A DNA stretch of 64,000 bases from Pseudomonas sp. PDM14 (GTDB lineage: Bacteria; Pseudomonadota; Gammaproteobacteria; Pseudomonadales; Pseudomonadaceae), in the NCBI RefSeq assembly GCF_014851905.1, contig NZ_JACVAQ010000002.1, positions 496,001 through 560,000 of the forward strand, written 5' to 3'. The translations under genes and the position numbers were made by a program. Shown one piece after another: positions 27,798-40,071 of this stretch. The notes beneath the pieces are model-generated. The model worked only from the letters and a program-made list of their open reading frames with translations, was not told the origin of the DNA and made no database searches. The stretch's first letter is position 1, and the number at the start of each line of letters is the position of its first letter.

Positions 27798-27836
27798 AGG
27801 TTAACGGGTAATCGTTGCGGGGGGACCGATGGGGCC
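27727..27836 (-). ncRNA. ffs: 4.5S RNA of the signal recognition particle
   Basis: On the minus strand the sequence folds as a bacterial SRP RNA of about 105-110 nt. The 5' end GGCCCCATCGG pairs back to the 3' part GGCTGGTGGGGTC. The apical domain IV is conserved: GGTCAGGCCCGGAAGGGAGCAGCC is split across both loops, with GGAA as the tetraloop. The particle with Ffh targets inner-membrane proteins. End positions are approximate within a few bases. The 3' 74 bp (27724-27797) is repeated at 25861-25934, so its 3' half was probably supplied by an integrated element. It is expected to stay functional because the stems are intact. Confidence 0.92.
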
Positions 27837-27847
27837 ACCATAACGAA

Positions 27848-27865
27848 GCCCGTCAGGCGACGGGC
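27848..27865 (-). terminator. Hairpin between the chemoreceptor gene and ffs
   Basis: GCCCGTC-AGGC-GACGGGC, a perfect 7-bp stem. It may terminate the upstream chemoreceptor transcript, or lie in the 5' leader of the ffs precursor, which RNase P would remove. No strong T-tract follows. Confidence 0.4.
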
Positions 27866-27871
27866 CGCGCC

Positions 27872-27899
27872 ATTGTACTGGTTCGAAACAAACTTACAA
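27872..27899 (-). promoter_or_regulatory. Probable sigma-70 promoter of ffs
   Basis: On the minus strand TTGTAA and TACAAT are separated by 16 bp, with the -10 box at 27872-27877. The start would be near 27865, giving a short 5' leader before the mature RNA, as for other 4.5S precursors. Confidence 0.5.
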
Positions 27900-27930
27900 C
27901 CGCTTCAACCACTTACGGACGAACAAGGCC

Positions 27931-29565
27931 TCAGACGCGGAAACGTCCGACCAGTTGCGCCAAACCGGAGGACAGCTCGGACAGGCGCTGGCTGGCTTGC
28001 GTGCTCTGCTCGGACGTCTGCGCCGCCTCGTTGGACAGGTCGCGGATGTCGCTGATGTTGCGTGCGATCTCCTCGGTCACCGCGCTCTGCTCTTCGCAGG
28101 CGGTGGCGATCTGCGCGGCCATGTCGTTGATCCGCGCCACCGAGTCGCCGGTGGCGGACAGCGCATCGTCGACGCCGGCAGCGCGGTCGACGCTGTCGCG
28201 CGCCTTGACGCTGCCCGAGTGCATGGCCTTGACCGCGTTCTGCACACCGGACTGCAAGCGCTCGATCATCTGCTGGATGTCCTTGGTCGAGTCCTGGGTG
28301 CGTGCGGCCAGCGCCCTCACCTCGTCGGCGACCACGGCAAATCCCCGGCCCTGCTCGCCCGCTCGCGCCGCCTCGATGGCCGCGTTGAGCGCCAGCAGGT
28401 TGGTCTGCTCGGCGATGCCCTTGATCACCGCCAGCACCGCGCCGATGTTGGCGGTTTCCTGGGCCAGGGTCTGGATGGTGTCGGAGGCGCCCTCCACTTC
28501 CTGGGCCAGCTGACGAATCGCATGGATGGTCGCACCGACCACCTGTGCGCCCTCGCGCGACTGCACCTCGGCACCGCGCGCGGCATCGGCGGCGTTCTGC
28601 GCATTGCGCGCCACCTCGTGCACCGCCGCGCTCATCTCGGTAGCCGCCGTGCTGACCTGATCCACCGCCGCATGCTCGCTGTTGATCAGACGATCATTCG
28701 CCGCCGCCATCCCCGCCAGGCTCTGCGCCGAATCGGCGACCTCGCCGGTGACCCGACCGACCTCCTTGATCAGCGGCTGCAGCTTGTCGAGGAAGCGGTT
28801 GAAGGCATGGCTGAGCTTGCCCAGCTCGTCGCGTGACATCACTTCCAGGCGTACGCGCAGGTCGCCATCGCCATCGGCGATCTGTTCGATGCGGTTGAGC
28901 AGGTTGTGCAGCGGACGGGTAATCAGGATCGGGAAGCCAAGCACCAGCACCACGCAGATCAACAGGCCGACGGCGATGATCGCGCCCTGCTGCCAGCTGC
29001 GCTTCTCGCCCAGGGCGATGGCGGCCTGGCCTTCGGCATTGGCGGCGTTGTCTTCCAGCTCGCCGAGCTGGTCGATCGGCCCACGCATGATCTCGAACTG
29101 CGCTTCGCTGTCGCCGAAGCTCAGCGCGGAAGCGGCATCGGGATCGCTGCTGGCCAGTTCGAGCACGCGGTTGGAGGTCGCCTTCCACTGCGCCCAGCCA
29201 CGGTCGAAATCGGCGACCAGCTTCAGCGCTTCACTGCTCGGCTGCATCTGCGCGTACTTGTGCACGCGGTCAGCCGCCTGCTGGATGTTTTCCGCGTGCG
29301 CCGCACGCAGCCCGGCGATGTGCTCGCCGGCCGCTTCGTCGAGCAGCCCGCGCTCGGCCACCAGTGCCTGGTAGAGGTCACGGTCGGCATTCAGCAGCAG
29401 GCTGATCGCCGGCAGCGAACGCTGGGTCAGGCGGCTGCTGGAGTCCGCCACCTGGCTGATGCCCTGCATGCCGAGCGCGCCCATCAGCACCAGCAGCACC
29501 GCCAGGAGAAAAATCGGCAGGGCAATCTTCCAGCGAAACGCGAGGTCGGCAAATATGCGAAGCAT
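27931..29565 (-). CDS. Methyl-accepting chemotaxis protein
   Basis: A 544-residue inner-membrane chemoreceptor. TM1 lies at about 10-32 ([21 protein letters not shown]), with a helical four-helix-bundle periplasmic sensor at about 33-190. TM2 ([20 protein letters not shown]) is followed by a HAMP domain ([21 protein letters not shown]). The cytoplasmic signalling domain has the invariant hairpin tip [32 protein letters not shown]. No C-terminal CheR-binding pentapeptide is seen. The start at 29565 is chosen from the hydrophobic N-terminus and CTGGAG; the longer frame is not coding-like. The ligand is unknown. It would signal through the Che proteins in this window. Confidence 0.95.
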   Translation of the reverse strand: MLRIFADLAFRWKIALPIFLLAVLLVLMGALGMQGISQVADSSSRLTQRSLPAISLLLNADRDLYQALVAERGLLDEAAGEHIAGLRAAHAENIQQAADRVHKYAQMQPSSEALKLVADFDRGWAQWKATSNRVLELASSDPDAASALSFGDSEAQFEIMRGPIDQLGELEDNAANAEGQAAIALGEKRSWQQGAIIAVGLLICVVLVLGFPILITRPLHNLLNRIEQIADGDGDLRVRLEVMSRDELGKLSHAFNRFLDKLQPLIKEVGRVTGEVADSAQSLAGMAAANDRLINSEHAAVDQVSTAATEMSAAVHEVARNAQNAADAARGAEVQSREGAQVVGATIHAIRQLAQEVEGASDTIQTLAQETANIGAVLAVIKGIAEQTNLLALNAAIEAARAGEQGRGFAVVADEVRALAARTQDSTKDIQQMIERLQSGVQNAVKAMHSGSVKARDSVDRAAGVDDALSATGDSVARINDMAAQIATACEEQSAVTEEIARNISDIRDLSNEAAQTSEQSTQASQRLSELSSGLAQLVGRFRV

Positions 29566-29814
29566 GATGAAACTCCAGCGGCAGATGGTCGTGTTGTTAT
29601 GCCCTGAGCATAGCCAGTTTTGCGCCGTTGCAGTGCGTCCGATGCGCGCAGCAGAGCCTGCCGGCTGGCACCTGCGTGACAAGCCGCCAACGGCGGCTAT
29701 GGTTGTCGACAGCGGGCGCTTACGACCCGCCTCCGCCCCGCCCTGACGCTCGCCCGAAGTCCGGCAGTGCCGCGCCAATGCAGGAGCCCTCGGCAACCGC
29801 CCCAGGAGCGCCCC

Positions 29815-31419
29815 ATGGTCAGCAGACACACGCCCTTCCACCCGATCATCTATGTACGCGGCTATGCCATGACGCCCTCGGAGATCGACGCCACCAGCGC
29901 CGACCCGTTCTGCGGCTTCAACCTTGGCTCCACGGTGTACCGCGCGGTGGCCAACCGGCAGAAACAGCCGCGCAAGTTCATCTTCGAGTCACCGGTGATT
30001 CGCCTGGCATCGGACTTCGGCTACCGCGACGTCTACGAGGACGGCTACGACATCCTCGACGCCGAGTGGCACGACGACCCCGAGCATCGCCTGAACAGCC
30101 GTTCGATCATCGTTTATCGCTATTACGACGAGGCTTCGACCTTGCTCGGCATCGGCAAGGTGCCGAGCCTGGAGGTCTTCGCCAGCAAGCTCGGCGAACT
30201 GATCCTCAAGGTCCGCGAGCTGGTCTGCGGCAACCCGGACAACGCCATCGCCCCGGCGGACTTTCGCTGCTACCTGGTGGCGCATTCGATGGGCGGCCTG
30301 GTCTGCCGTGGCCTGCTGCAGAACCCCAAGCTCGACAGCAAAGGCGCGGCGAAATACGTCGACAAGTTCTTCACCTACGCCACCCCGCACAACGGCATCG
30401 ACGTGCTGGGCAAGAACATCCCGAGCTGGCTGACCTGGAACGACATCAGCAACTTCAACCGGCCGAACCTGGCGCGCTTTCTCGCGCTGGAGGATGTCTA
30501 TAAAAAGGATGAGGACCGGGTCAACTGGCTGCCCGGCAAGATCGCCGAGCGCACTTTCTGCATGGTGGGCACCAACCGCAGCGACTACGAAGTGGCGATG
30601 GGCCTGTCGCGCAGCTTCGCCGGCCACGGCAGCGACGGCCTGGTGCGCATCGAGAGCGCCACCCTGCAAGCCCTGACCGACACACGCAAGCCAGGGCTGG
30701 CCTGCGCCAAGGCCTTCGCCTACCGCGCCCACTCGGGCTACTTCGGCATCGTCAACAGCGAGGAGTCCTACCAGAACCTCACGCGCTTCCTGTTCGGCGA
30801 CGTACGCGCCGACCTGTGGGTCGATATCACGGAGATTCGCCTGCCGCGCGAGGTGCAGACGGCGCAGGACCAGGGCCGCAACGTGGATGCGCTGTACCAG
30901 TTCGAGGCGCTCGCCTCGCCGCGCGGCAAGCTCTGGTACCTGACCCGCCGGGTGAGCGAGGAAGACTCGGTCGCCTGCCTGGCGCACCGTGACTGGAAAA
31001 GCGCACCGAAGAAGAACGGCCTGCTGTACCTGTCTTCGGTGTTTCTCTCCAATCGTGCCAAGGTGGTGCCTTCGCGCCGGTCGCTGGCCTACAACCTGAT
31101 CTTCAACGTGCGCGTGCCGGACTACGAGATCGAGCAGAAGCTCTGGGTCAACCAGCACTACGAAGGCAGCTACCTGTACCGCAATGCGCTGGTGCTGGAG
31201 CTGGTGGCGCCGGATGCGCCCAAAGGCGACTGGACCATCCACTACGCCTGGCAGGATCAGGGCGTAAGCCCGGCCAGTGAAGTGCTGGATGCCAAGAGCC
31301 TGGCCGGCGGTCGGGTCGAAGTGCGCATCCCGTTCGACAGCAACAGCACACCCGGAATCAAGGGCGACCTGCGCTTCATCATCCAGTTGTGGAACCCGGA
31401 TGCACAGATGACGGACTAA
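29815..31419 (+). CDS. PGAP1-like alpha/beta hydrolase
   Basis: 534 residues. The N-terminal half is an alpha/beta hydrolase: the oxyanion region [11 protein letters not shown] near the start, then the nucleophile elbow [14 protein letters not shown] (Ser at about residue 160), as in triacylglycerol lipases and PGAP1/GPI deacylases. YATPHNGID follows as the usual loop. A conserved-looking His occurs in [10 protein letters not shown] (about 310). The C-terminal 200 residues are beta-rich and unlike a lipase lid. No signal peptide or lipobox is seen, so the protein is cytosolic or exported by another route. ATG at 29815 has CAGGAGCG. It is a single gene; a type VI secretion effector is conceivable but no vgrG or immunity gene is nearby. 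Confidence 0.75.
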   Translation: MVSRHTPFHPIIYVRGYAMTPSEIDATSADPFCGFNLGSTVYRAVANRQKQPRKFIFESPVIRLASDFGYRDVYEDGYDILDAEWHDDPEHRLNSRSIIVYRYYDEASTLLGIGKVPSLEVFASKLGELILKVRELVCGNPDNAIAPADFRCYLVAHSMGGLVCRGLLQNPKLDSKGAAKYVDKFFTYATPHNGIDVLGKNIPSWLTWNDISNFNRPNLARFLALEDVYKKDEDRVNWLPGKIAERTFCMVGTNRSDYEVAMGLSRSFAGHGSDGLVRIESATLQALTDTRKPGLACAKAFAYRAHSGYFGIVNSEESYQNLTRFLFGDVRADLWVDITEIRLPREVQTAQDQGRNVDALYQFEALASPRGKLWYLTRRVSEEDSVACLAHRDWKSAPKKNGLLYLSSVFLSNRAKVVPSRRSLAYNLIFNVRVPDYEIEQKLWVNQHYEGSYLYRNALVLELVAPDAPKGDWTIHYAWQDQGVSPASEVLDAKSLAGGRVEVRIPFDSNSTPGIKGDLRFIIQLWNPDAQMTD

Positions 31420-31507
31420 GCCACGGGCCAGGGCTTTGTGCTAGCTTGCGCTCTACCATGGGCCCTGCAGCCCACCGGCTTTCCTACATGACTCACGGAG
31501 CACCACC

Positions 31508-31786
31508 ATGGCCTTGACCAAAGACCAACTGATCAGCGACCTCGCCGAAGCGGTCGACAGCCCGAAAGCGACCATTCGTGCCGTCCTCGAGCACCTCGCG
31601 GAAATCGTTGGCGACTCGCTGGAAAACAGCGACGAAATCACCCTGCCAGGCATCGGCAAGCTCAAGGTCAGCGAGCGCCCGGCACGCACCGGCCGCAACC
31701 CGCAGACTGGCAAGAGCATCGAGATCGCCGCGAAGAAAGTCGTCAAGTTCGTGCCAGCCAAGGCACTGACCGACTCGCTGAACTGA
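31508..31786 (+). CDS. HU-family DNA-binding protein
   Basis: 92 residues of the HU/IHF fold: N-terminal helices (MALTKDQLISDLAEAVDSPKA) and the beta-arm GIGKLKVSERPARTGRNPQTG, where RTGRNPQTG is the DNA-intercalating arm signature. It ends KFVPAKALTDSLN. It differs from the standard HU-beta N-terminus (MNKSEL), so it is likely a paralogue rather than hupB. The start has CGGAGCACCACC upstream. It is a single gene closed by a 12-bp stem hairpin. It is likely a nucleoid protein; its specific role is unknown. Confidence 0.9.
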   Translation: MALTKDQLISDLAEAVDSPKATIRAVLEHLAEIVGDSLENSDEITLPGIGKLKVSERPARTGRNPQTGKSIEIAAKKVVKFVPAKALTDSLN

Positions 31787-31795
31787 GTGCATCGT

Positions 31796-31822
31796 CCTGG
31801 TTCCGGGCGCCCCGGAACCAGG
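31796..31822. terminator. Hairpin between the HU-type gene and ligA
   Basis: A perfect 12-bp stem CCTGGTTCCGGG/CCCGGAACCAGG with a 3-nt loop. It sits between convergent genes and can serve both directions; no T-tract is present on either side. Confidence 0.7.
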
Positions 31823-31835
31823 GCCGAAGCGCAGG

Positions 31836-34220
<2,385 letters not shown>

Positions 34221-34268
34221 TCAAACGAAAAGAGCAGCCGGAGCTGCTCTTTCTGCAAAACGGTGCGG

Positions 34269-35081
34269 TTAGCGCTTGTTGGTCAGCTGCTTGCGCTCGA
34301 ACTCGGCAATACGCTGACGGTAGTGTTCGATGGTCTGCGCGGTCATCACGCTGCGCTGGTCATCCTTCAGCTCACCGTTCAGTTCGTGAGCCAACTTGCG
34401 TGCGGCGGCGACCATCACGTCGAACGCCTGCTTGGGATGACGCGGGCCTGGCAGGCCGAGGAAGAAGCTCACGGCGCGGGTGCTGAACAGCTCGATGTCG
34501 TCCAGGTCGAAGGTACCCGGCTTGACACCGTTGGCCATGGAGAACAGCACTTCGCCATTGCCGGCCATGCTCTCGTGACGGTGGAAGATGTCCATCTCGC
34601 CGAAACGCAGGCCGCTTTCCAGAATGTTCTGCAGCAGTGCCGGGCCCTTGAAGCCGTCCTCGTCACGGGCGACGACGTTGATCACCAGCACCTCCTCCAC
34701 CGGCAACGCTTCACGGGCGCTGCCCAGGTTCGGTTCGATGTCGTCGTCGACCGGATTCAACAGAGTCGGTACCGGCTCGTCGGTATCCAGATTGAGATCG
34801 CCCTGCTGCGGCTCGATGTTGCGACGGCGATTGAGCTCGGTGGCGCTCATCGACGGCATGTCTTCTTCGACGAACTCCGGGTCGCGCTTGCGCTCGACGA
34901 CCCGCGGCGGGCTAAGCAGGTCGGGGTCGGAGCCGTCATCCGGCACGTTGCTGAAACTGTGGTCGAGCCTGAACTTCAGTTTTCCCTTGCCGCCGCGCAT
35001 GCGCCGCCAACCGTCGAAGAGAATGCCAGCGATAACGATGATACCGATGACGATCAGCCATTCGCGCAGACCGATTTCCAT
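34269..35081 (-). CDS. zipA: Cell division protein ZipA
   Basis: 270 residues. An N-terminal membrane anchor (about 6-23, [19 protein letters not shown]) precedes a basic, flexible linker (25-130). The C-terminal FtsZ-binding domain (about 135-270) has [41 protein letters not shown] at 35081 places the anchor at the N-terminus; the longer frame from 35192 has no coding character. It bundles FtsZ and anchors it to the membrane at the septum. It follows smc by 216 bp. Confidence 0.95.
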   Translation of the reverse strand: MEIGLREWLIVIGIIVIAGILFDGWRRMRGGKGKLKFRLDHSFSNVPDDGSDPDLLSPPRVVERKRDPEFVEEDMPSMSATELNRRRNIEPQQGDLNLDTDEPVPTLLNPVDDDIEPNLGSAREALPVEEVLVINVVARDEDGFKGPALLQNILESGLRFGEMDIFHRHESMAGNGEVLFSMANGVKPGTFDLDDIELFSTRAVSFFLGLPGPRHPKQAFDVMVAAARKLAHELNGELKDDQRSVMTAQTIEHYRQRIAEFERKQLTNKR

Positions 35082-35297
35082 GAAGTTTTCGAGCCCCTGA
35101 ACCAGTAAAAATGATAGTGAAGAAAGGGCGTCCCGCCCCCTGAAAAACGCAGACAACTGTATGTTCTTACAGGTATTTTCTGCGTGTAACAAAATTGTGG
35201 CTTAAGCTAGCACGACGAACGGTAAAAGTGCAGCGGTGCAAGCCAATCTTGGTCGTATGGACGCGGTACAAAACGTTTCCCCGACGCCCCTTCGCGG
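35082..35297. other. smc-zipA intergenic region
   Basis: 216 bp. A possible minus-strand promoter, TTGTTA-N17-TAAGAA, lies near 35165-35195. A short GGGCG/CGCCC hairpin (35126-35138) is followed by T-rich sequence on the minus strand. No gene is seen. Confidence 0.4.
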
Positions 35298-38200
35298 TCA
35301 GGATTCGACCAGCGACAAGGCCTCCTCTACGTCCACCGCCACCAAGCGCGAGCAACCCGGCTCGTGCATGGTCACGCCCATCAGCTGATCGGCCATCTCC
35401 ATGGCGATCTTGTTGTGGGTGATATAGATGAACTGCACGGTTTCCGACATCTCCTTGACCAGTCGCGCATAGCGGCCGACGTTGGCGTCATCCAGCGGTG
35501 CATCCACTTCGTCGAGCATGCAGAACGGCGCCGGATTGAGCTTGAAGATGGCGAAAACCAGAGCCAGGGCAGTAAGCGCCTTCTCTCCACCGGAGAGCAA
35601 ATGGATGGTGCTGTTCTTCTTGCCCGGCGGCCGCGCCATGATCGCCACCCCAGTATCGAGTAGATCTTCGCCAGTGAGTTCCAGGTATGCATGGCCGCCA
35701 CCGAAAACTTTCGGGAACAGTGCCTGCAGGCCGGCGTTGATCTGGTCGAAGGTGTCCTTGAAACGGTTGCGGGTTTCCTTGTCGATCTTGCGGATGACGT
35801 TTTCCAGGGTTTCCAGCGCTTCCACCAGATCCGCGTTCTGCGCGTCCAGGTAGCGTTTGCGCTCGGACTGCTGCTGGTACTCGTCGATGGCGGCCAGGTT
35901 GATCGGGCCCAGGCGCTGGATGCGCGCGGCGATGCGCTCCAGCTCCTCTTCCCAAGCCTGCTCGCTGGCCTCGCCAGGCAAGGTGGCGAGCACGCCGTGC
36001 AGGTCGTAGCCGTCTTCCAGCAACTGGTCCTGCAGCGCCTTGCGCCGCACGCTGAGGCCCTGCCAGTCCATGCGCTGCTGTTCGAGCTGGCTGCGCAGCA
36101 GCTGGGATTGCTGCTCGGCCTGGGTGCGGCGCTTTTCCGCATCGCGCAGCTCGCGGTCGGCGTCTTCCAGGGCCAGGCGCGCCAGCTTGAGTTCGTCTTC
36201 GACGCCCATGCGCTTGTCGAGCAGCTCTTCGAGCTTGATGCGCAGCTCTTCCAGCGGCGCCTCGCCCTCCTCCAGATTGAGGTTGAGCTGCTCGCGACGC
36301 TCGATGGCGCGCTCGAACTGCAGTTCCAGGCGCTCCAGGGCCTGACGGGTCGATTCATGCTGCGCGCGGATGCTGCCCAGGCGCACGGCCAGCTGATGGG
36401 CATGGTCCTTGTGCTGACGCGCGTCCTGGCGCACCCGGTCAAGGCGCTCACGCAACTGGTCACGACTGGCCAGCAGTAGCTCGCGCTGCTCGGTGTCGAC
36501 GGCCATCGTATCCAGCGCGTCCTGCAGGATCAGCCGCGACTCACCGAGTTGTTCCTGCTCCAGCTCACGTTGCTCAGCCAGCTCGAACAGTTCGCTGTCC
36601 AGGCGCTGGCGGCGCAGGGTCAGTTGCTCGGCCTTGGCCTGGCCGGCGGACAGTTGCGCCTTCAGCTCACCCTGACGCCGGGCCTCTTCCTGCACGCGGC
36701 GGCGCTGCTGTTCGCGCGCCTCTTCCTGTTGGCGCTGGCTGGCTTGCAGCTGTTGCAGGCGCTCGTCGAGATCGGCCAGTGCCGCCTCACGCTCCTCGCG
36801 CTCCAGGCCCAGTTTTTCCAGCTCCTGACCACGCGCCAGCACACCGCTTTCGGCGGCGCTGGCACGGCGCACCCGGAGAAAATTGCGCCCAACCCAGTAG
36901 CCATCACGGCTAATCAGGCTTTCACCCTCACCCAGCTGTGTGCGGCGCGCCAAGGCATCGTCCAGCGTCTCGACGGGGAGTACTTGGCCAAGCCACGGCG
37001 TCAGGTCGAATGGCGCCTCGACCTTGTCCAGCAGGCTGCCTGCACTACGTGTACCGCCACGTTGCGGGTTGACCAGGCGCAGCTCGCCCTGGTCGAAGCC
37101 CTGCAGGTCGAGACCGGCAAAATCGTCGAGGAGCACCGCCTGCAGGTCGGCGCCAAGCACGGTTTCCACCGCCAGCTCCCAGCCACTGTCGACGCGCAGG
37201 CCTTCGGCCAGGCGCGGACGGGTGTGCAGTTGCTGCTCACGCAGCCATTCGGCGGCGCCCTTGCCCGGGTTCAGAGCAGCCTGCTGCAGGGCCTCCAGGG
37301 AAACGATGCGGCCACTCAGGCGCTGCAATTCGCCCTGCGCCTGCTGCTGGGCCTGGCTGGCCTGCTGCAGCTCGCCACGCAATTGCTCGAGGCGCTCGAT
37401 CAGCGCTTCCTCACCGACATGCAGCTCTTCGAGGTTGAGTTCGCTGATCGCCAGTTGCTCGGCGACTTCGAGAATCGCCGCGTCTTCCGGGTCGGCAGTC
37501 AGCTGCGCCAACTCTTCGGCCAAACGGCGCTGACGCTCGGCCAGGCGCTCCAGGCTGTGTTCGAGTTGCTGGCTGCGCGACTGCTGCACTTCGGCCTGAC
37601 GGCGCGGCTCAGCGCTGCGCTGGTTGAAGCCGTCCCACTGTTCCTGCCAGCCGTGCATCGCCCCTTCGGCTTCTTCCAGCGCGGCGGCCGACTCTTCGGC
37701 AGCGGCGCTGGTCAGTTCCTGTTCGGGTTCGAGCATGGCCAGCTCTTCGCCCAGGGTCGCCAGCAGAGTGCGGTCATGGCCCAGGTGCGATTCGGTTTCC
37801 AGGCGCGCGCGCTCGGCTTCGTTGAGATCGTCCTGCAATTGGCGCAGGCGCTGCTGACCGTGCTGGATGCTCTGCTCGACACGGGCAATATCGCCGCCCA
37901 CGGAATAGAAACGCCCCTGCACCAGATTGAACTGCTCGGACAGCTCGTGGTGACCATCGCGCAGGCGCTCGATGCTGGCGTCGGCATTGCGCTGCTCGGC
38001 GACCAGGGCCTCGAAGGCCACTTCCTGATCGCCGATGACCTTCTCGCGCTGACCAACCTGCTGGTTCAGCGCCTGCCAGCGCAGGGCCGACAGCTGGGCC
38101 TTGAGCTGACGCTCCTCGGCCTTGTATTCCTGGTACTTCTCGGCGGACTGGGCCTGGCGGTGCAGGCGTTCGAGCTGGCGTTCCAGTTCGTCGCGCAGGT

Positions 38201-38786
38201 CGGTCAGGCGCGCCAGGTTCTCGTGGGTACGACGGATGCGGCTTTCCGTCTCACGGCGGCGCTCCTTGTACTTGGAGATGCCGGCGGCTTCCTCGATGAA
38301 ATTGCGCAGGTCCTCGGGCTTGGCCTCGATCAGCTTGGAGATCATGCCCTGTTCGATGATCGAGTAGCTGCGCGGGCCGAGACCGGTGCCGAGGAAAATG
38401 TCGGTGATGTCACGCCGGCGGCATTTCACGCCATTGAGGAAGTAGGTGTTCTGCGAGTCGCGGGTCACCCGACGGCGAATGGAGATTTCGGCGAAGGCGG
38501 CATATTCGCCACCGAGGCTGCCGTCCGCGTTGTCAAAGATCAGCTCGATGGACGCCTGGGTCACCGGCTTGCGCGTGTTGGAGCCGTTGAAGATGACGTC
38601 GGTCATCGACTCGCCCCGGAGGTTCTTCGCCGAACTTTCGCCCATCACCCAGCGAACGGCGTCGATGATGTTGGATTTACCGCAGCCGTTGGGGCCGACT
38701 ACGGCCGCCATGTTGCTCGGAAAGGTGACGGTAGTAGGGTCGACGAAGGATTTGAAGCCTGCCAGCTTGATGCACTTCAGGCGCAT
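35298..38786 (-). CDS. smc: Chromosome segregation ATPase SMC
   Basis: 1162 residues. The Walker A GPNGCGKSN (about 31-39) begins the N-terminal head. Two very long Glu/Gln/Arg-rich coiled coils (about 170-500 and 670-1000) flank the hinge (around 505-650). The C-terminal head has the ABC signature LLSGGEKALTALAL and the Walker B CMLDEVDAPLDD. ATG at 38786 follows GGAGGTTCCGG. It works with ScpA/ScpB (not in the window) to compact and separate chromosomes. It starts the smc-zipA-ligA block typical of Pseudomonas. Confidence 0.98.
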   Translation of the reverse strand: MRLKCIKLAGFKSFVDPTTVTFPSNMAAVVGPNGCGKSNIIDAVRWVMGESSAKNLRGESMTDVIFNGSNTRKPVTQASIELIFDNADGSLGGEYAAFAEISIRRRVTRDSQNTYFLNGVKCRRRDITDIFLGTGLGPRSYSIIEQGMISKLIEAKPEDLRNFIEEAAGISKYKERRRETESRIRRTHENLARLTDLRDELERQLERLHRQAQSAEKYQEYKAEERQLKAQLSALRWQALNQQVGQREKVIGDQEVAFEALVAEQRNADASIERLRDGHHELSEQFNLVQGRFYSVGGDIARVEQSIQHGQQRLRQLQDDLNEAERARLETESHLGHDRTLLATLGEELAMLEPEQELTSAAAEESAAALEEAEGAMHGWQEQWDGFNQRSAEPRRQAEVQQSRSQQLEHSLERLAERQRRLAEELAQLTADPEDAAILEVAEQLAISELNLEELHVGEEALIERLEQLRGELQQASQAQQQAQGELQRLSGRIVSLEALQQAALNPGKGAAEWLREQQLHTRPRLAEGLRVDSGWELAVETVLGADLQAVLLDDFAGLDLQGFDQGELRLVNPQRGGTRSAGSLLDKVEAPFDLTPWLGQVLPVETLDDALARRTQLGEGESLISRDGYWVGRNFLRVRRASAAESGVLARGQELEKLGLEREEREAALADLDERLQQLQASQRQQEEAREQQRRRVQEEARRQGELKAQLSAGQAKAEQLTLRRQRLDSELFELAEQRELEQEQLGESRLILQDALDTMAVDTEQRELLLASRDQLRERLDRVRQDARQHKDHAHQLAVRLGSIRAQHESTRQALERLELQFERAIERREQLNLNLEEGEAPLEELRIKLEELLDKRMGVEDELKLARLALEDADRELRDAEKRRTQAEQQSQLLRSQLEQQRMDWQGLSVRRKALQDQLLEDGYDLHGVLATLPGEASEQAWEEELERIAARIQRLGPINLAAIDEYQQQSERKRYLDAQNADLVEALETLENVIRKIDKETRNRFKDTFDQINAGLQALFPKVFGGGHAYLELTGEDLLDTGVAIMARPPGKKNSTIHLLSGGEKALTALALVFAIFKLNPAPFCMLDEVDAPLDDANVGRYARLVKEMSETVQFIYITHNKIAMEMADQLMGVTMHEPGCSRLVAVDVEEALSLVES

Positions 38787-39024
38787 GCCGGAACCTCCGC
38801 GCCGCTGCGCACGGAGAACTGCAGAACAGGGCTGTCCGCTGCCGTGAAGGTCATGCTTTTCCTTGATATGCGGGGGTGCTGAACGCAAGATCGGCGGAGT
38901 TTACCACAGGGCTTTTCGCGGCCAAGACCGCTGCTTACAGGCCGCAGGCACGATACGCGCGGCGGCACTTGCAGCGGCAGGGAAAACCTTCCTAGGCTGT
39001 GTCGCATCACCCACGGAGACGTCC

Positions 39025-39657
39025 ATGCCACACGATGATCACCCGCTAAGTGAGCCGCGTTGGCTGGAACTCTGGCAGCGTCTGGGCAGTGACGCTCTGG
39101 ATGGCAGCTTTGCAGAGTTACTGACCGCCTACGGCGAGCCGCAGCGCCACTACCACAGCCACGCCCACATCCTCGCCTGCCTGCGCCACTTCGATGAATG
39201 GCGCCACCTGGCCGAACAGCCGGACCACGTCGAACTGGCGCTGTGGACCCACGACCTGGTCTACGACACCCGCCGGCAGGACAACGAAGCCGCCAGCGCC
39301 GAGCGCACCGCGCAGTGGTTGCGCGAGGCGGATCTGCAGCAACTCGCCGCACCGGTCAGTGCGTTGATCCTCGCCACCTGCCATCAGCAACCAGCGCAAG
39401 GAATCGATACCGCGCTGGTGGTGGATATCGACCTGGCCATTCTCGCCACGCCGCCGGCGATCTATGCCGAGTACGAAAGCGCCGTACGTGCCGAGTTCGC
39501 ATGGGTGCCGGAGCCGCTGTTTCGCGCAGGGCGCAGCAAGGTACTGCGGCATCTGCTGGAAATGCCCGCGCTGTATCAACACGAGGCGTTGGCGCGGCGC
39601 TGGGAACAACCGGCGCGGGGCAATCTGCAGCGGGCGCTGGCCGCGCTGCAGGACTAG
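39025..39657 (+). CDS. HD-domain metal-dependent phosphohydrolase
   Basis: 210 residues. Metal-binding residues characteristic of the HD superfamily occur as YHSHAHILACLRHF (about 44) and ALWTHDLVYD (about 73). RRQDNEAASAERTAQWL and ATCHQQ with VDIDLAILA follow, as in the group of predicted hydrolases related to YedJ-like/COG4339. No sensory domain or membrane segment. ATG at 39025 has CACGGAGACG upstream. It is likely a nucleotidase or phosphodiesterase; the substrate is unknown. It is monocistronic and convergent with the ccm operon tail, with 3 bp between stops. Confidence 0.85.
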   Translation: MPHDDHPLSEPRWLELWQRLGSDALDGSFAELLTAYGEPQRHYHSHAHILACLRHFDEWRHLAEQPDHVELALWTHDLVYDTRRQDNEAASAERTAQWLREADLQQLAAPVSALILATCHQQPAQGIDTALVVDIDLAILATPPAIYAEYESAVRAEFAWVPEPLFRAGRSKVLRHLLEMPALYQHEALARRWEQPARGNLQRALAALQD

Positions 39658-39660
39658 CGG

Positions 39661-40071
39661 TTACTGAGGGTACTTGCGGCCGAGGCCGGCGGGGATGCCA
39701 CTGCTGTCGGTCGGCTGCCAGGGGCCGCTCGGGCTGCTCGCCCAGCTCCAGCCATCGCTCCAGCGGTAGTAGGTGCGGTCGCGGTAGTAAAGATCCGGCT
39801 GACTCTTGATCACGTAGACGTTGAGGCCGTTGTCCCAATAGCTGTTACCGCCCGGTGGCGGCGCGAAGCGCGGATGGGTCTGCTGCTGCGAGGGTTTCGG
39901 TGGCAGGCTCGGCAACGACGGCTGCGGCGTGGCCGGATAGCCAGGCTGCTGCGGTGGTTGTGGCGGCTGGCTCGGCACTGGCGGTTGCTCGCTGGGCTGG
40001 CGGCCGGTAAGGCTGCAGCCCGAGAGCACCATCAGCGCCAGCACCAGGCTATGGCGGGCTAGTGAGGTCAT
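39661..40071 (-). CDS. Proline-rich lipoprotein
   Basis: 136 residues. The signal peptide ends with the lipobox LSGC (Cys at about 19). Residues 25-75 are a Pro/Gln-rich spacer (many PxxP). The C-terminal half has an aromatic block ([24 protein letters not shown] and [11 protein letters not shown]), which may bind peptidoglycan or polysaccharide. The start overlaps the ccmI stop by four bases, so it is the last gene of the ccm operon and translationally coupled. It is not a known maturation component; a structural outer-membrane role is a guess. Confidence 0.85.
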   Translation of the reverse strand: MTSLARHSLVLALMVLSGCSLTGRQPSEQPPVPSQPPQPPQQPGYPATPQPSLPSLPPKPSQQQTHPRFAPPPGGNSYWDNGLNVYVIKSQPDLYYRDRTYYRWSDGWSWASSPSGPWQPTDSSGIPAGLGRKYPQ

